Of a DNA stretch of 33,395 nucleotides, positions 7,794 to 15,749 are shown one piece after another. The position numbers and the translations under genes are program-made. This DNA comes from Synergistaceae bacterium (GTDB lineage: Bacteria > Synergistota > Synergistia > Synergistales > Aminobacteriaceae). The stretch covers positions 1 through 33,395 of the forward strand of contig JAISQE010000006.1 in assembly GCA_031274425.1 (NCBI GenBank), read 5' to 3'. Positions within the stretch are counted from its first letter, which is position 1, and the number at the start of each line of letters is the position of its first letter. The notes beneath the pieces are model-generated. The model searched no databases. It saw only the letters and a program-made list of their open reading frames with translations, and was not told where the DNA came from.

Positions 7794-8792
7794 TTATACC
7801 ACCAATATCGGGTTCCAGCAAGCTGCCTGACGGCCCGGACTGCGTTCTAACAAAGGGGGAGTGTCGCGTTTACAGGCGTCGGAAACTCTCGGGCACCGAG
7901 ATTGGAACGAACACCCTTCGGGCAGGTTTTCCAGGTCTGGGACACCGCCCGGGATCGAAACGAGCTCTTGATCGCGGTCGCCCATCATGGTAGGGATGCT
8001 ACTGAGAAGCCCGTCGGTGTATGGATGGAACGGTTGCGCGAAAATATCTTCCACAAGAGCCGTTTCGACCACTTTGCCGGCGTACATGACCGCAACTCGG
8101 TCCGCGGTGTCCGCTATGACCCCCATATTGTGCGTAATGAGCAAAATCGCCGTTCCATAAACGTCACGAATATTCCTCAGAAGTTTCAATATCTGGGCCT
8201 GAATGGTGACATCCAGGGCTGTAGTCGGTTCGTCGGCGATCAGCACTTGAGGGTTGCAAGCAAGGGCAAGAGCACTCATGACCCTTTGCTGCATACCGCC
8301 GGAAAATTCGAAAGGAAACTGGCGGTAACGCGCTTCTGGATCAGGAATCTCCACCAGAGTCAGCAGTTCGATGACTCGTGAGCGCATCTCTTTTCGCGGC
8401 ACGCACCGATGAAGTTCAAGGGATTCCTGAATCTGGCGTCCTATGGATATTAGCGGATTCAGAGAAGTCATGGGCTCTTGGAAAATAATGGAAATATTGT
8501 TGCCCCTTATTTTGCGTAACTGCTTCTCGGGCATGCGCGAAAGAGCGGTATTGTTCACTTTGATTTCTCCGCTCTCGATAAAGGCGTTTTCCGGCAGGAG
8601 CATCATAGCAGAAAGCGCGGTTAGGCTCTTACCGCATCCACTCTCTCCTACCAATCCCAGGATTTCGCCGCGCTTGAGATTCAGATTCACCTCGCGCAGC
8701 GCCCGAATCGAGCGCCCTCCTTTCTTGAAAGCGACAGACAAGCCTTCTATCGACAGCACCGTCTCGTTCGCCCGTGGGTTATTCAATGTCAT
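7794..8792 (-). CDS. Peptide/nickel-type ABC importer ATPase (DppD/OppD-like)
   Basis: A 332-residue ATPase of the DppD/OppD subfamily. Walker A GESGCGKS is at 49-56, IIFQEPMTSLNP at about 102-113 (Q-loop), signature FSGGMQQR at 163-170, and DEPTTALD at 187-194. The C-terminal extension has CSFQSRCPRVSDAC, the usual cysteine-rich tail. It overlaps the end of the deacetylase-like gene by 14 bases and abuts the partner ATPase. The lysine of Walker A and the H-loop (LLITHNMG) are intact, so both sites should be active. Together with the binding protein and two permeases upstream it completes one importer, although three other functions (permease spacing, dehydrogenase, deacetylase) lie in between. 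Confidence 0.9.
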   Translation of the reverse strand: MTLNNPRANETVLSIEGLSVAFKKGGRSIRALREVNLNLKRGEILGLVGESGCGKSLTALSAMMLLPENAFIESGEIKVNNTALSRMPEKQLRKIRGNNISIIFQEPMTSLNPLISIGRQIQESLELHRCVPRKEMRSRVIELLTLVEIPDPEARYRQFPFEFSGGMQQRVMSALALACNPQVLIADEPTTALDVTIQAQILKLLRNIRDVYGTAILLITHNMGVIADTADRVAVMYAGKVVETALVEDIFAQPFHPYTDGLLSSIPTMMGDRDQELVSIPGGVPDLENLPEGCSFQSRCPRVSDACKRDTPPLLERSPGRQAACWNPILVV

Positions 8793-9621
8793 AACTCACT
8801 TTCTCATGGAATTCGTCAGCGTAAGTTTTCCGGTGATAATCCGCCACTTCACCGCACGTGGTCCACCACACATCGGGATCTTGTTTCATTTGCTCGATCA
8901 AAACCTCCACAGCCTGAAGCCTGGAGGCCCTGCCGCTGATCCACGGGTGCATCGTCACTAGAAAAAGACCGTTCCATCGTTTTAGCCCTTCAAATTCTCT
9001 CCGCCAGAGGTCGACAACGTCGCCTGGATTGCGCGGCGAACTCGGAGGCCCAGAGTAGCGGTAAAAAATCGCGTCGTCGAGCAGCCACTGCACGGGAATC
9101 TCAGGGAAGCCTTCCGCCCAGTAGGGGTGATCGCTTCCCATGAGCGAACTGTCGTAGAGGACATCGAGGCGATGCAGAACCTGAAATGCATAGTCCGTCA
9201 TCTCCCAAGAAGGGGAGCGATATCCCATATCCCTCTGTCCGGCAATTCGTTCGATGGAAGCCCGGGCTCTTTGCAGCGTTTCTTCCATCTCCGCCGCGTC
9301 AATTTCGTCTACCCGCTCGTGTCGGTAGCCGTGTAATCCTATTTCATGCCCGCCCTCCGCTATTTTTTCGACGGCGTTAGGATATTTGTCCGCGATCAAA
9401 CCTGGAATGAAAAACGAAGCCCGAATTTCCCATAGCTTGAAAAGCTCGAGCATACGGTAAATTCCCTGACGCGGCCCGAAGCGACGCTGTTCGAGGTCCC
9501 CGATCCCCACAGGAGGAGACTTCCGGGTCCTCCATAGATACGGCACCTCGCCGTCAAAATCTATGCTGACGATCACCCCGACTTTTTTGCCGTTCGGCCA
9601 CCGGTATTGCGCAGTGTTCAT
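8779..9621 (-). CDS. NodB-fold polysaccharide deacetylase family protein (PuuE/cyclic imidase-like)
   Basis: A 280-residue metal-dependent hydrolase. IDFDGE (residues 20-25, D21 and D23) is the catalytic/metal aspartate motif, GHEIGLHGYRHE (91-102, H97 and H101) the metal histidines, YRSPSW (134-139) motif 3, and MHPW (224-227, H225) the late histidine. There is no signal peptide, so it should act in the cytoplasm. That, and the aromatic-rich C-terminus, fit the allantoinase/cyclic-imidase branch (PuuE, HpPgdA-like) better than cell-wall deacetylases. It overlaps the dehydrogenase gene by four bases (ATGA) and the next ATPase gene by 14. In context it may open or deacylate a substrate brought in by the importer; the exact substrate is unknown. 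Confidence 0.78.
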   Translation of the reverse strand: MNTAQYRWPNGKKVGVIVSIDFDGEVPYLWRTRKSPPVGIGDLEQRRFGPRQGIYRMLELFKLWEIRASFFIPGLIADKYPNAVEKIAEGGHEIGLHGYRHERVDEIDAAEMEETLQRARASIERIAGQRDMGYRSPSWEMTDYAFQVLHRLDVLYDSSLMGSDHPYWAEGFPEIPVQWLLDDAIFYRYSGPPSSPRNPGDVVDLWRREFEGLKRWNGLFLVTMHPWISGRASRLQAVEVLIEQMKQDPDVWWTTCGEVADYHRKTYADEFHEKVSYDIE

Positions 9622-10436
9622 GATTCAGCTTCTCCTCTCAGCGGAGATGTCTTCGGGGCTTTTTTATACGTTCCGGCCGTTCTGCCGCCGTCGACGCTCA
9701 ATGTGGTTCCCGTTATAAATGAAGCTTTCGACGAGCAAAGGAACAATATAGCCTCCGAAGCGTCATTAGGCCCCGATGTTCGTTCCAGGGGTATGGAATT
9801 CAACATGTTTTTAACGTGTTCCTCGGGCAACCCGCTCACCTCACTGCCAGGCGCGAACCCAGGCGCAACAGAATTGATCCTGATGCCGTGTGGCGCGAGT
9901 TCAAGAGCCCACGCGCGCGTCAACATCGCGAGGGCAGCTTTGGAAGTCGAATAAGCTCCGCCACCCACGCTAACCCCTACCGCCGCCCCCGAGCTGATGT
10001 TGATGATAGATCCTTCGACGTGTTCATGGATCATCATTTTCGCTCCCGCTTGCGTCAGGAGGAACGTAGAGGTGAGGTTGACCGCCATCATCTTTTCCCA
10101 GTCGGCCAAGGTCATGTCAAGGAGTTTGTGGCGTGTGTAGAGCCCGGCGTTATTGATGAGAATGTCTGGAGTCGCGTACTCTTTTTCGATCGAAGCGCAG
10201 AGTTCGGCGATGGAATCCGGCTTCGTCAGGTCCGCGGGGCATACTAGAAGATCGATGTCTTTGAATGACGCCCGGTTCGCGACCTCAGTCAATTTTTCGT
10301 CGCGAATATCCGTGAGGCAAAGCCGCGAGCCATGCGCCGCGAAAGCTTCAGCGATCCAAATACCAAAAATTCCAGCGGCTCCAGTAATCACCACTCGTTT
10401 ATTTCTGAACTCCGAAGTACCTAACATATTCTCCAT
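9618..10436 (-). CDS. Short-chain dehydrogenase/reductase (SDR)
   Basis: A 272-residue classical SDR. The cofactor loop TGAAGIFG is at 18-25, LTDIRD at 41-46 (an acidic residue after strand 2, suggesting NAD preference), NNAG at 95-98, a serine at 148/149, and the catalytic YSTSK with Y162 and K166. The C-terminus has the usual FITGTTLSVDGG (240-251). It should oxidise or reduce a secondary alcohol/ketone in the cytoplasm. A GAGGTGATT ribosome site precedes the ATG. A 122-base gap separates it from the permease gene, and its end overlaps the deacetylase-like gene, so the two enzymes are probably made together. The GIFG variant of the glycine motif is slightly unusual but common in the family. 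Confidence 0.88.
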   Translation of the reverse strand: MENMLGTSEFRNKRVVITGAAGIFGIWIAEAFAAHGSRLCLTDIRDEKLTEVANRASFKDIDLLVCPADLTKPDSIAELCASIEKEYATPDILINNAGLYTRHKLLDMTLADWEKMMAVNLTSTFLLTQAGAKMMIHEHVEGSIINISSGAAVGVSVGGGAYSTSKAALAMLTRAWALELAPHGIRINSVAPGFAPGSEVSGLPEEHVKNMLNSIPLERTSGPNDASEAILFLCSSKASFITGTTLSVDGGRTAGTYKKAPKTSPLRGEAES

Positions 10437-10558
10437 TGCCGAAAATCACCTCATACCATCAACATTTGAAATCAAAGGCTCGAAGTTAAAATAGCTAGAG
10501 TCCGTTTATGCGCCAGTGCCGGATTTTTCATTGGCACTTTGTCGATCATGAAATGAGC

Positions 10559-11395
10559 TTATTCGATCTTTGGATCCAGCGCGTCACGAGCAAAATCGCC
10601 GATGAAATTCACGGACAACGCCAAAAAGAAAATGGCGAGACAGGGAAAAGCCGAAAGCCACCACGCCTGGGAGAGATAGTACTGCCCTTGGGTGAGCATA
10701 GATCCCCAACTGGGCTCGGGAGGTTGTATCCCAAGCCCTATAAACGACAACGAAGCTTCGAAAATAATCATGCGCCCAACTTCGACGGTGGCCAAGGCAA
10801 TTAGGGACGGCACGATTTCCGGTAGAACATGTCGCAGTAGAATTCTTCCGGGGCCAGCGCCGAGGACTACGATCGCTTTTATAAAATCCTGGTTTGCCGT
10901 GGTGAGAGTCTTTCCATGGGCGACCCTTGCATAGCGAGGCCAGCGGGCGACACCGAGGACAACGATGAGGTTGACGAGGTTGGGCCCCAGCGCGGCGACG
11001 GTCAAAATGGCCAGCAGGAAAAACGGGATGGAGAGAAAAACATCGGCTATTCTCATGATGAGCGTTCCCGACACATTTTGAAAATAGCCCGCGACGACAC
11101 CCAGCATTCCGCCTATGGTCGCCGACAATAACACCGACGCGAAAGAAACACTCATGGACACTCGCGCGCCATAAACCAGGCGGCTCCAAATGTCTCGGCC
11201 CAATTCATCCGTTCCCAGCCTGTAAACCTCGCCTTCTCGGGCGACATATCCCGGCGCTTGCAATCTTTGTCCCAGATTCGTCAGTGTCGGAGACTTGCCC
11301 GAGAAAGTCCCGGGAACAAGCGCCGCGAACACATAAATGAAAAAAACGACGAAGAAAGGCGCGACGCGAAGCAGTTTTTTCCGATGTGAATTCAT
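10559..11395 (-). CDS. Peptide-type ABC importer permease (DppC/OppC-like)
   Basis: A 278-residue inner-membrane permease. An N-terminal helix (VAPFFVVFFIYVFAALVPG) is followed by the periplasmic GTDELGRDIWSRLVYGARVS typical of DppC, then four to five more helices. The EAA cytoplasmic loop is near DFIKAIVVLGAGPGRILLRH, with the C-terminal DALDPKIE. I chose the ATG at 11395, one base after the upstream permease stop. A TTG at 11437 in the same frame would add 14 residues that are only a shadow of that gene. It pairs with the gene upstream to form the channel. The gap to the dehydrogenase holds a weak hairpin (AGTGCC/GGCACT, 10515-10538) and nothing else. Confidence 0.88.
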   Translation of the reverse strand: MNSHRKKLLRVAPFFVVFFIYVFAALVPGTFSGKSPTLTNLGQRLQAPGYVAREGEVYRLGTDELGRDIWSRLVYGARVSMSVSFASVLLSATIGGMLGVVAGYFQNVSGTLIMRIADVFLSIPFFLLAILTVAALGPNLVNLIVVLGVARWPRYARVAHGKTLTTANQDFIKAIVVLGAGPGRILLRHVLPEIVPSLIALATVEVGRMIIFEASLSFIGLGIQPPEPSWGSMLTQGQYYLSQAWWLSAFPCLAIFFLALSVNFIGDFARDALDPKIE

Positions 11396-11396
11396 C

Positions 11397-12326
11397 TCAG
11401 GCAGACTCTTTTTCCAGCTTGATTCTCGGGTCGACAATGACGTACAGCAGGTCCGTCAAAAAATTTACGGCGATGAAAATGATCGATACGAATAACACTA
11501 TGGCCTGCACCAACGGAAAATCCCTCGCATTGATAGCTTGAATGGTGAGCAAGCCCAGGCCGGGCCACGCAAAAATTGTCTCGGTGACCACAGCGCCTCC
11601 AAGGAGATTGGCCGTCTCCAATCCGACAAGCGTGATGATGGGAATACCAGCGTTTCGTATGACATGCCATATCACGATCCGAGGCGTTCCAGCGCCCTTG
11701 GCTCGCGCGGTTCGAACGTAATTCTGTTCGAGTTGCTCCAACATATTCGCTCGCGTCACTTGAGCGAGGGAGGCGATGGAAAGCGACGCAAGCGTGATAG
11801 ACGGCAGAATCAAAGACTTGAGCCCCCTTGCCCCCGTTGATGGAAGCCAGCGGAGTTGCACGCTAAAAAGCATGATGAGCAAAATTCCCACACAAAAAGC
11901 TGGAAGACACTGTCCGATCAAGATAAAAGGCACAAACATTTTCTCAATCCATTTACCGCGGAAAACAGCGTTTACGATACCGATGAAAATTCCTGTAACG
12001 ACGGAAATCAAAAGCGCCGCCAGAGCCAATCGAACAGTATAGGGGAAACGCTCCCGGATGATGTCCAATACCGGTCGGTTTTGCACGTAGGAATGGCCAA
12101 GATCGCCTCGCGAAAGGTTTTCAAAGAACTCCACATATTGAATGTATAACGGTCTGTCCAGTCCCAGTTCGTGTCTCAGGATATCCATGTCCTTTAAAGT
12201 GGCATCCGGTGGGACCATAAGCCTCACCGGATCGCCAGAAAGATGCAGGGCAAAAAAGACAATGGTCGAAATCCCCACTATCGATACGAAAGCCTGAAAA
12301 AATCTACGAATCAAATAAAGACACAT
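11397..12326 (-). CDS. Peptide-type ABC importer permease (DppB/OppB-like)
   Basis: A 309-residue permease starting MCLYLIRRFFQAFVSIVGIS, the normal DppB N-terminal helix. The periplasmic region contains LGLDRPLYIQYVEFF and GDLGHSY (typical LGLD/GDLG signature). Five further hydrophobic helices follow, with the EAA-like loop NYVRTARAKGAGTPRIVIWH and the family ending TDLLYVIVDPRIKLE. It lies 34 bases after the binding-protein gene and one base before the partner permease. Length and all landmarks match the family. It should form the inner-membrane pore with the next gene product. Confidence 0.88.
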   Translation of the reverse strand: MCLYLIRRFFQAFVSIVGISTIVFFALHLSGDPVRLMVPPDATLKDMDILRHELGLDRPLYIQYVEFFENLSRGDLGHSYVQNRPVLDIIRERFPYTVRLALAALLISVVTGIFIGIVNAVFRGKWIEKMFVPFILIGQCLPAFCVGILLIMLFSVQLRWLPSTGARGLKSLILPSITLASLSIASLAQVTRANMLEQLEQNYVRTARAKGAGTPRIVIWHVIRNAGIPIITLVGLETANLLGGAVVTETIFAWPGLGLLTIQAINARDFPLVQAIVLFVSIIFIAVNFLTDLLYVIVDPRIKLEKESA

Positions 12327-12360
12327 TTGAAAAAGACGTGTATGTTAACGGACAAGAATT

Positions 12361-13884
12361 TTAATCCTTCCATTTCATATCTTGTATAAAGAAGCTCTCT
12401 TGCGCATTGGGCTGCCATTCGAGTTGTTTGGAAGCCGCGCTGAGAGTATAGTTTTGCCACAGCCCAATAGCGGGAACTTCCTCTTGCAAAATTTGAAAGG
12501 CTTTTTTATACTCTCGCAAACGCACCTCTTTGTCCGTGATCTTGGCCGCGGCATCAAGCGCCGCGTCAAGGTTCGAATTGGAAAAACTGCTCCAGAGCGT
12601 TCCTGTGTGGAAGAGCGGAACCAGCGTACCGTGAGCGTCCATTGTCCCGCTCGACCATATGCCGAAGCGTATGTCTCCCCACTCCTGCGCTGGGTCCTGG
12701 ACCGTTTTCAGGTAGATCGCTTGTTCAACGATATTGATTTTCACGCCAATACCGACTTTCGCAAGGTCTCCTTGTACAGCCTGAACAACACGCTGATCAT
12801 AGGCCGGAGACGAGATGAAGGTGATACTTACGTTTTCCAGTCCGGCTTCTTTTAACAATTGTTTCGCTTTTTCAGGATCATAGCTAAAACCCTCGACGGT
12901 GTCGTCATAACCGAAAGACAACGGAGTCAAGACTTCTTTGACGAGATTTCCGTATCCTCGAAGCAGAGACGTAACGATCGCCTCTCGGTCGATGGCGTAA
13001 GCTATAGCTTTGCGCACGTTAACCGCCTTGGTTGGGGACGAGTCTCTCAGGCAATTAAAAAGTAGAAACGCAACGCGTTCCGTGGGAGAAGACAACACTT
13101 GGAGCGCGCCGTCGGACTTCAGCGCTTCCACATTATCGGCATTGAGGTTCAATATGACATCCGCCAGACCCGATTGGAGATCAGCGATCCTGCTGGCGGC
13201 GTTAGGAACAAAACGAAATACAGCGCCTACGATTTGCGGTTTGCCTTTCCAATGTTCATCGTTAGCTGTCAGTTCGATCTGACTCCCCTTTTGCCAATTA
13301 ACAAATTTATATGGCCCGCTGCCGACCGGATTTAAGTTAAATTTTTCGTTCCCCTGCTCCAGCACGTATTTTTCTGGAACGACGCTGAGGTTGACAAGTT
13401 GAGCGAGCAACGTTGGACTCGGCGCTTCCGTTTTTATCGTGACGATGTCGTCTTCCGCTTCGCATGACGTTATTTGGCTGTAGTTGGAGTACTGCGGGCT
13501 GCGGAAAGATTTGTCCAGTATCCGATTGATGCTGAAAGCGACGTCACTCGCCTTCAAACTCTCACCGTTGTGAAACTTTATGTCTCCGCGAATCTTAAAA
13601 GCCCAAGTCAACTCGTCTTTTTGTTCCCAAGATTCCGCTACCCACGGAATGATTTCCAAAGTTTGCGGGTCCCTATGCAGCAAATTATCGAAAATATTCC
13701 TGTAAACGGTGTAACTGTCAGTGTTATATTGTAAGCCTGGGTCAAGAGTGGCGGATTCGGTCGCCAAGTCTATAGCCAAGACGTGCTCTGTGCCCAACGC
13801 AGGCGTACTACTTCCGGCAAAAACGCACGCGCATAGTAATGCCAGGAAAAGCAAAGATTTCCGATGCAACTTACTCTTCTTCAT
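12361..13884 (-). CDS. Periplasmic substrate-binding protein, SBP family 5
   Basis: A 507-residue binding protein of the dipeptide/oligopeptide/nickel class. It has a basic start and hydrophobic signal (about residues 1-30, LLFLALLCACVFAGSSTPALG, probable cleavage after ALG). A second reading is a lipoprotein from the internal cysteine, but the context CAC-VF is not a good lipobox. Family landmarks are ATLDPGLQYNTDSYTVYRNI (45-65), FHNGESLKASDVAFS (about 104-118), NPVGSGPYKF and KAIAYAIDRE. A strong GAGGAGG site precedes the ATG. It heads the seven-gene minus-strand operon. The substrate cannot be read from sequence; the enzyme neighbours suggest an amide or modified amino acid rather than generic peptides. 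Confidence 0.88.
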   Translation of the reverse strand: MKKSKLHRKSLLFLALLCACVFAGSSTPALGTEHVLAIDLATESATLDPGLQYNTDSYTVYRNIFDNLLHRDPQTLEIIPWVAESWEQKDELTWAFKIRGDIKFHNGESLKASDVAFSINRILDKSFRSPQYSNYSQITSCEAEDDIVTIKTEAPSPTLLAQLVNLSVVPEKYVLEQGNEKFNLNPVGSGPYKFVNWQKGSQIELTANDEHWKGKPQIVGAVFRFVPNAASRIADLQSGLADVILNLNADNVEALKSDGALQVLSSPTERVAFLLFNCLRDSSPTKAVNVRKAIAYAIDREAIVTSLLRGYGNLVKEVLTPLSFGYDDTVEGFSYDPEKAKQLLKEAGLENVSITFISSPAYDQRVVQAVQGDLAKVGIGVKINIVEQAIYLKTVQDPAQEWGDIRFGIWSSGTMDAHGTLVPLFHTGTLWSSFSNSNLDAALDAAAKITDKEVRLREYKKAFQILQEEVPAIGLWQNYTLSAASKQLEWQPNAQESFFIQDMKWKD

Positions 13885-14062
13885 GACAGAAATTCCTCCT
13901 CAAATAACTTTCCTTCAATTAAGATAAGAACTTTGTATCCGTTCAGGCTCTAAATGTTCGGTTTCGCTACGAAAAAAAGGTGTCACTCTCCGCCTCAATG
14001 AAGTATCTATTTAAATTTATTTATAACAACGCTGTCTTATATGTATTATATGTTTTATTTAT

Positions 14063-14090
14063 TTTATAACACACGCCGTAAAGGTGTCAA
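14063..14090 (-). promoter_or_regulatory. Sigma-70-type promoter for the binding protein operon
   Basis: On the minus strand TTGACA (14085-14090), 16 bases, TATAAA (14063-14068), about 180 bases before the binding-protein start. The leader (13885-14062) is AT-rich. It contains a possible GTG mini-ORF of 23 codons with a GAGG site ending just before the main ribosome site, but no terminator stem, so it does not belong to the Met/Cys leader family found elsewhere in the window. Confidence 0.65.
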
Positions 14091-14102
14091 TATGGACTTC
14101 TC

Positions 14103-14249
14103 CATTGGGCCAACAGGGGTTTTGTGAGCAAAAAATTGATGCGTCGCCTGCAGGAACTGAACTGGAGCTGGCGAATACGGATCAAATCGAATCAAAAGTT
14201 GTTGCCGCATGGGACGCGGAAATTTTCCTGCCATGTCCTTCTCTTCTGA
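14103..14249 (+). pseudogene. DDE transposase fragment (IS4/IS701-like)
   Basis: A 48-codon piece without a start reads HWANRGFVSKKLMRRLQELN followed by WSWRIRIKSNQKL. The ADRGF-like turn and the W-x-RIRIKSN strand are hallmarks of IS4-superfamily DDE transposases around the second catalytic aspartate, here changed to N. Nothing else of the insertion sequence is recognisable between 14090 and 14390. The stretch 14250-14373 shows only a 10-base palindrome (ACAGTACTGT, 14344-14353). It sits directly behind the promoter of the divergent operon, so an old insertion may have shaped that promoter region. Confidence 0.5.
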
Positions 14250-14373
14250 GGCTGATGAATAATCCAATACCGGCGGCGCCGGCGGAGAAAGAATCCAGAA
14301 GACGCAGGAAAATGAAGGAGTCGACATATCTGTTTACAGATGTACAGTACTGTGTCGCTTTACCTTCGTGAAC

Positions 14374-14393
14374 TCCTGCCAGTTACTGCAGGA
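14374..14393 (-). terminator. Weak hairpin after the gamma-lyase gene
   Basis: Six-base arms TCCTGC and GCAGGA with an eight-base loop lie five bases beyond the gamma-lyase stop codon. There is no T-run on the minus strand, so termination here would be Rho-dependent or weak. Listed because it is the only structure at the end of the 12-kb co-directional sulfur cluster. Confidence 0.3.
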
Positions 14394-14397
14394 AAAG

Positions 14398-15606
14398 TTA
14401 TCGAATAGCGGCCAGGGCCTGCTTCAGGTCGCCGCAGAGATCTTTGGCGTCCTCCAGCCCGCAAGACAGGCGAATCAGGCCGTCAGTGATGCCTACGGCT
14501 TCCCGTTCTTCTTTCGGAACGATCAGATGAGTCATGCCCGCCGGGAACTCCGCCAAAGAATCAGGATCGCCGAGGCTGACAGCCACGGCGAAGAGTTTCA
14601 GGGAATTCATGACCTTTTCCGTCGCCTCAAAGCGGTTCATGCCCGCTGGTTTTTTTACCTCGAAAGAGACCATTCCCCCAAACAGCCCCTCCATGAATTG
14701 GCGTCTTGAAAGCTCATGCTGTGGATGAGAGGGGAGGCCTGGGTAAAACACCGATTCCGCCTCCGGCTGAGTTTCTAGCCACTTCGCCACGGTCATCGCG
14801 TTTTCGCAGTGCTTGCGAAAACGAAGATCAAGGGTCTTCATCCCCCTCAGGACCAGCCAAGAATTCATTGGGCTTGCGGGACAGCCGCAAATTTTTGTAA
14901 GGCCGATGAGGCGGATGCTGCCTATCATGTCCGCTGGCCCTACGACTACGCCGCCAATGATGTCTCCGTGTCCGTTCAGGTATTTCGTTGTGCTGTGTAG
15001 AACGATGTCGGCCCCGAGCCGCAGCGGGAAACACATCGGAGGAGGAGTGAAGGTGTTGTCCACGACAAGAATAGCTCCGCGCTCATGCGTGATGTCGGCC
15101 AACGCACAGATATCATTGATCCTCAGAGTAGGGTTCAGCGACGACTCGATGTAGACAATTCTGGTGTTGGTACGGAAGGCTACCGATACCTTCGCCGGAT
15201 CGCAGGTATCGACGCGAGTGACTTCGATGCCGTATTCGGGCAGATGATGGGCGGCAAAATCACTGCCGCCGTAAAGTGTATCCCCGGCGATGAGGTGATC
15301 TCCCTTTTTGAGAAGGGACATGAAAACGGAGGAAATAGCGCCCATTCCAGAACTAGTCGCCACAGCGGCCTCTCCTTCTTCAATGGCGGCGCACTTTGCC
15401 TCCAGAGCTGCCGTCGTCGGATTTCCACTGCGGCCATATACAAACCCCGGTTTTTCTTTGGAAAATTTTTTCATTCCATCATCGACATTTTCGAAACAAA
15501 ATGTCGAAGTCATGTAAATCGGCGTAGCCAGCGCTCCGTATGGATTGTTGCCCTGCCCCTCGTGAATCGCTCTCGTCGCGAATCCGTACTCCTCATGCCC
15601 CACCAT
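14398..15606 (-). CDS. Methionine gamma-lyase / cystathionine gamma-lyase family PLP enzyme
   Basis: A 402-residue Cys/Met-metabolism PLP enzyme. VYGRSGNPTT (57-64, with the Y and R that bind PLP phosphate across the dimer), TSSGMGAI (84-91), DTLYGGSDFA (109-118, Y112), VVDNTFTPPP (181-190), the PLP lysine in STTKYLNGHGD (K208), and AVSLGDPDSLAEFPAGMTH near the C-terminus. The overall sequence follows methionine gamma-lyase closely, including GHGDIIGGVVVG. However, the position of the typical lyase cysteine (LYGCTF) is glycine here, so cystathionine gamma-lyase, or a methionine gamma-lyase with altered specificity, is also possible. It would release methanethiol or H2S, ammonia and a 2-oxoacid. 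GGGGAGGA precedes the ATG. A terminator with a CxxC mini-ORF upstream suggests attenuation. Confidence 0.85.
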   Translation of the reverse strand: MVGHEEYGFATRAIHEGQGNNPYGALATPIYMTSTFCFENVDDGMKKFSKEKPGFVYGRSGNPTTAALEAKCAAIEEGEAAVATSSGMGAISSVFMSLLKKGDHLIAGDTLYGGSDFAAHHLPEYGIEVTRVDTCDPAKVSVAFRTNTRIVYIESSLNPTLRINDICALADITHERGAILVVDNTFTPPPMCFPLRLGADIVLHSTTKYLNGHGDIIGGVVVGPADMIGSIRLIGLTKICGCPASPMNSWLVLRGMKTLDLRFRKHCENAMTVAKWLETQPEAESVFYPGLPSHPQHELSRRQFMEGLFGGMVSFEVKKPAGMNRFEATEKVMNSLKLFAVAVSLGDPDSLAEFPAGMTHLIVPKEEREAVGITDGLIRLSCGLEDAKDLCGDLKQALAAIR

Positions 15607-15645
15607 CGCGATAGTCCTCCCCGTAAAAAAATATGTAAACAGAAA

Positions 15646-15665
15646 AATGACGCTGCCGCGTCATT
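15646..15665 (-). terminator. Intrinsic terminator/attenuator in the gamma-lyase leader
   Basis: On the minus strand an eight-base stem AATGACGC/GCGTCATT with a GGCA loop is followed by further T residues (five in all before a C). It lies 40 bases before the gamma-lyase ATG and overlaps the stop codon of the upstream mini-ORF. Placed before the gene rather than after one, it should act as an attenuator. Confidence 0.6.
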
Positions 15666-15714
15666 TAAGCCACCTGGCCTGACTACAAATTGCACAAATG
15701 CGTGTTTTTTCCAC
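15661..15714 (-). CDS. Candidate leader peptide (CxxC) of the gamma-lyase gene
   Basis: A 17-residue frame beginning with GTG after AAGGGG and reading MEKTRICAICSQARWLK. Its stop lies inside the attenuator stem, as in ribosome-controlled attenuators. It is shorter and more divergent than the three leader ORFs upstream of the met and opp units, but shares a pair of closely spaced cysteines followed by S/T-x-Q. In the mRNA the CATTT of the leader can pair with AAATG at the base of the terminator. No matching promoter is obvious, partly because a small mobile element lies just upstream. Confidence 0.4.
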   Translation of the reverse strand: MEKTRICAICSQARWLK

Positions 15715-15749
15715 TGCCCCTTACACCTCTAGTCCGCCAGAGAGTGCAC

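Noticed and set aside
10515-10538. Hairpin AGTGCC/GGCACT between the permease and SDR genes as a terminator
   Set aside because: Only six pairs with a 12-base loop and no T-run; an operon break there is not supported.
14344-14353. Palindrome ACAGTACTGT as a regulator operator
   Set aside because: Single 10-base palindrome without a second copy near any promoter; too little evidence.
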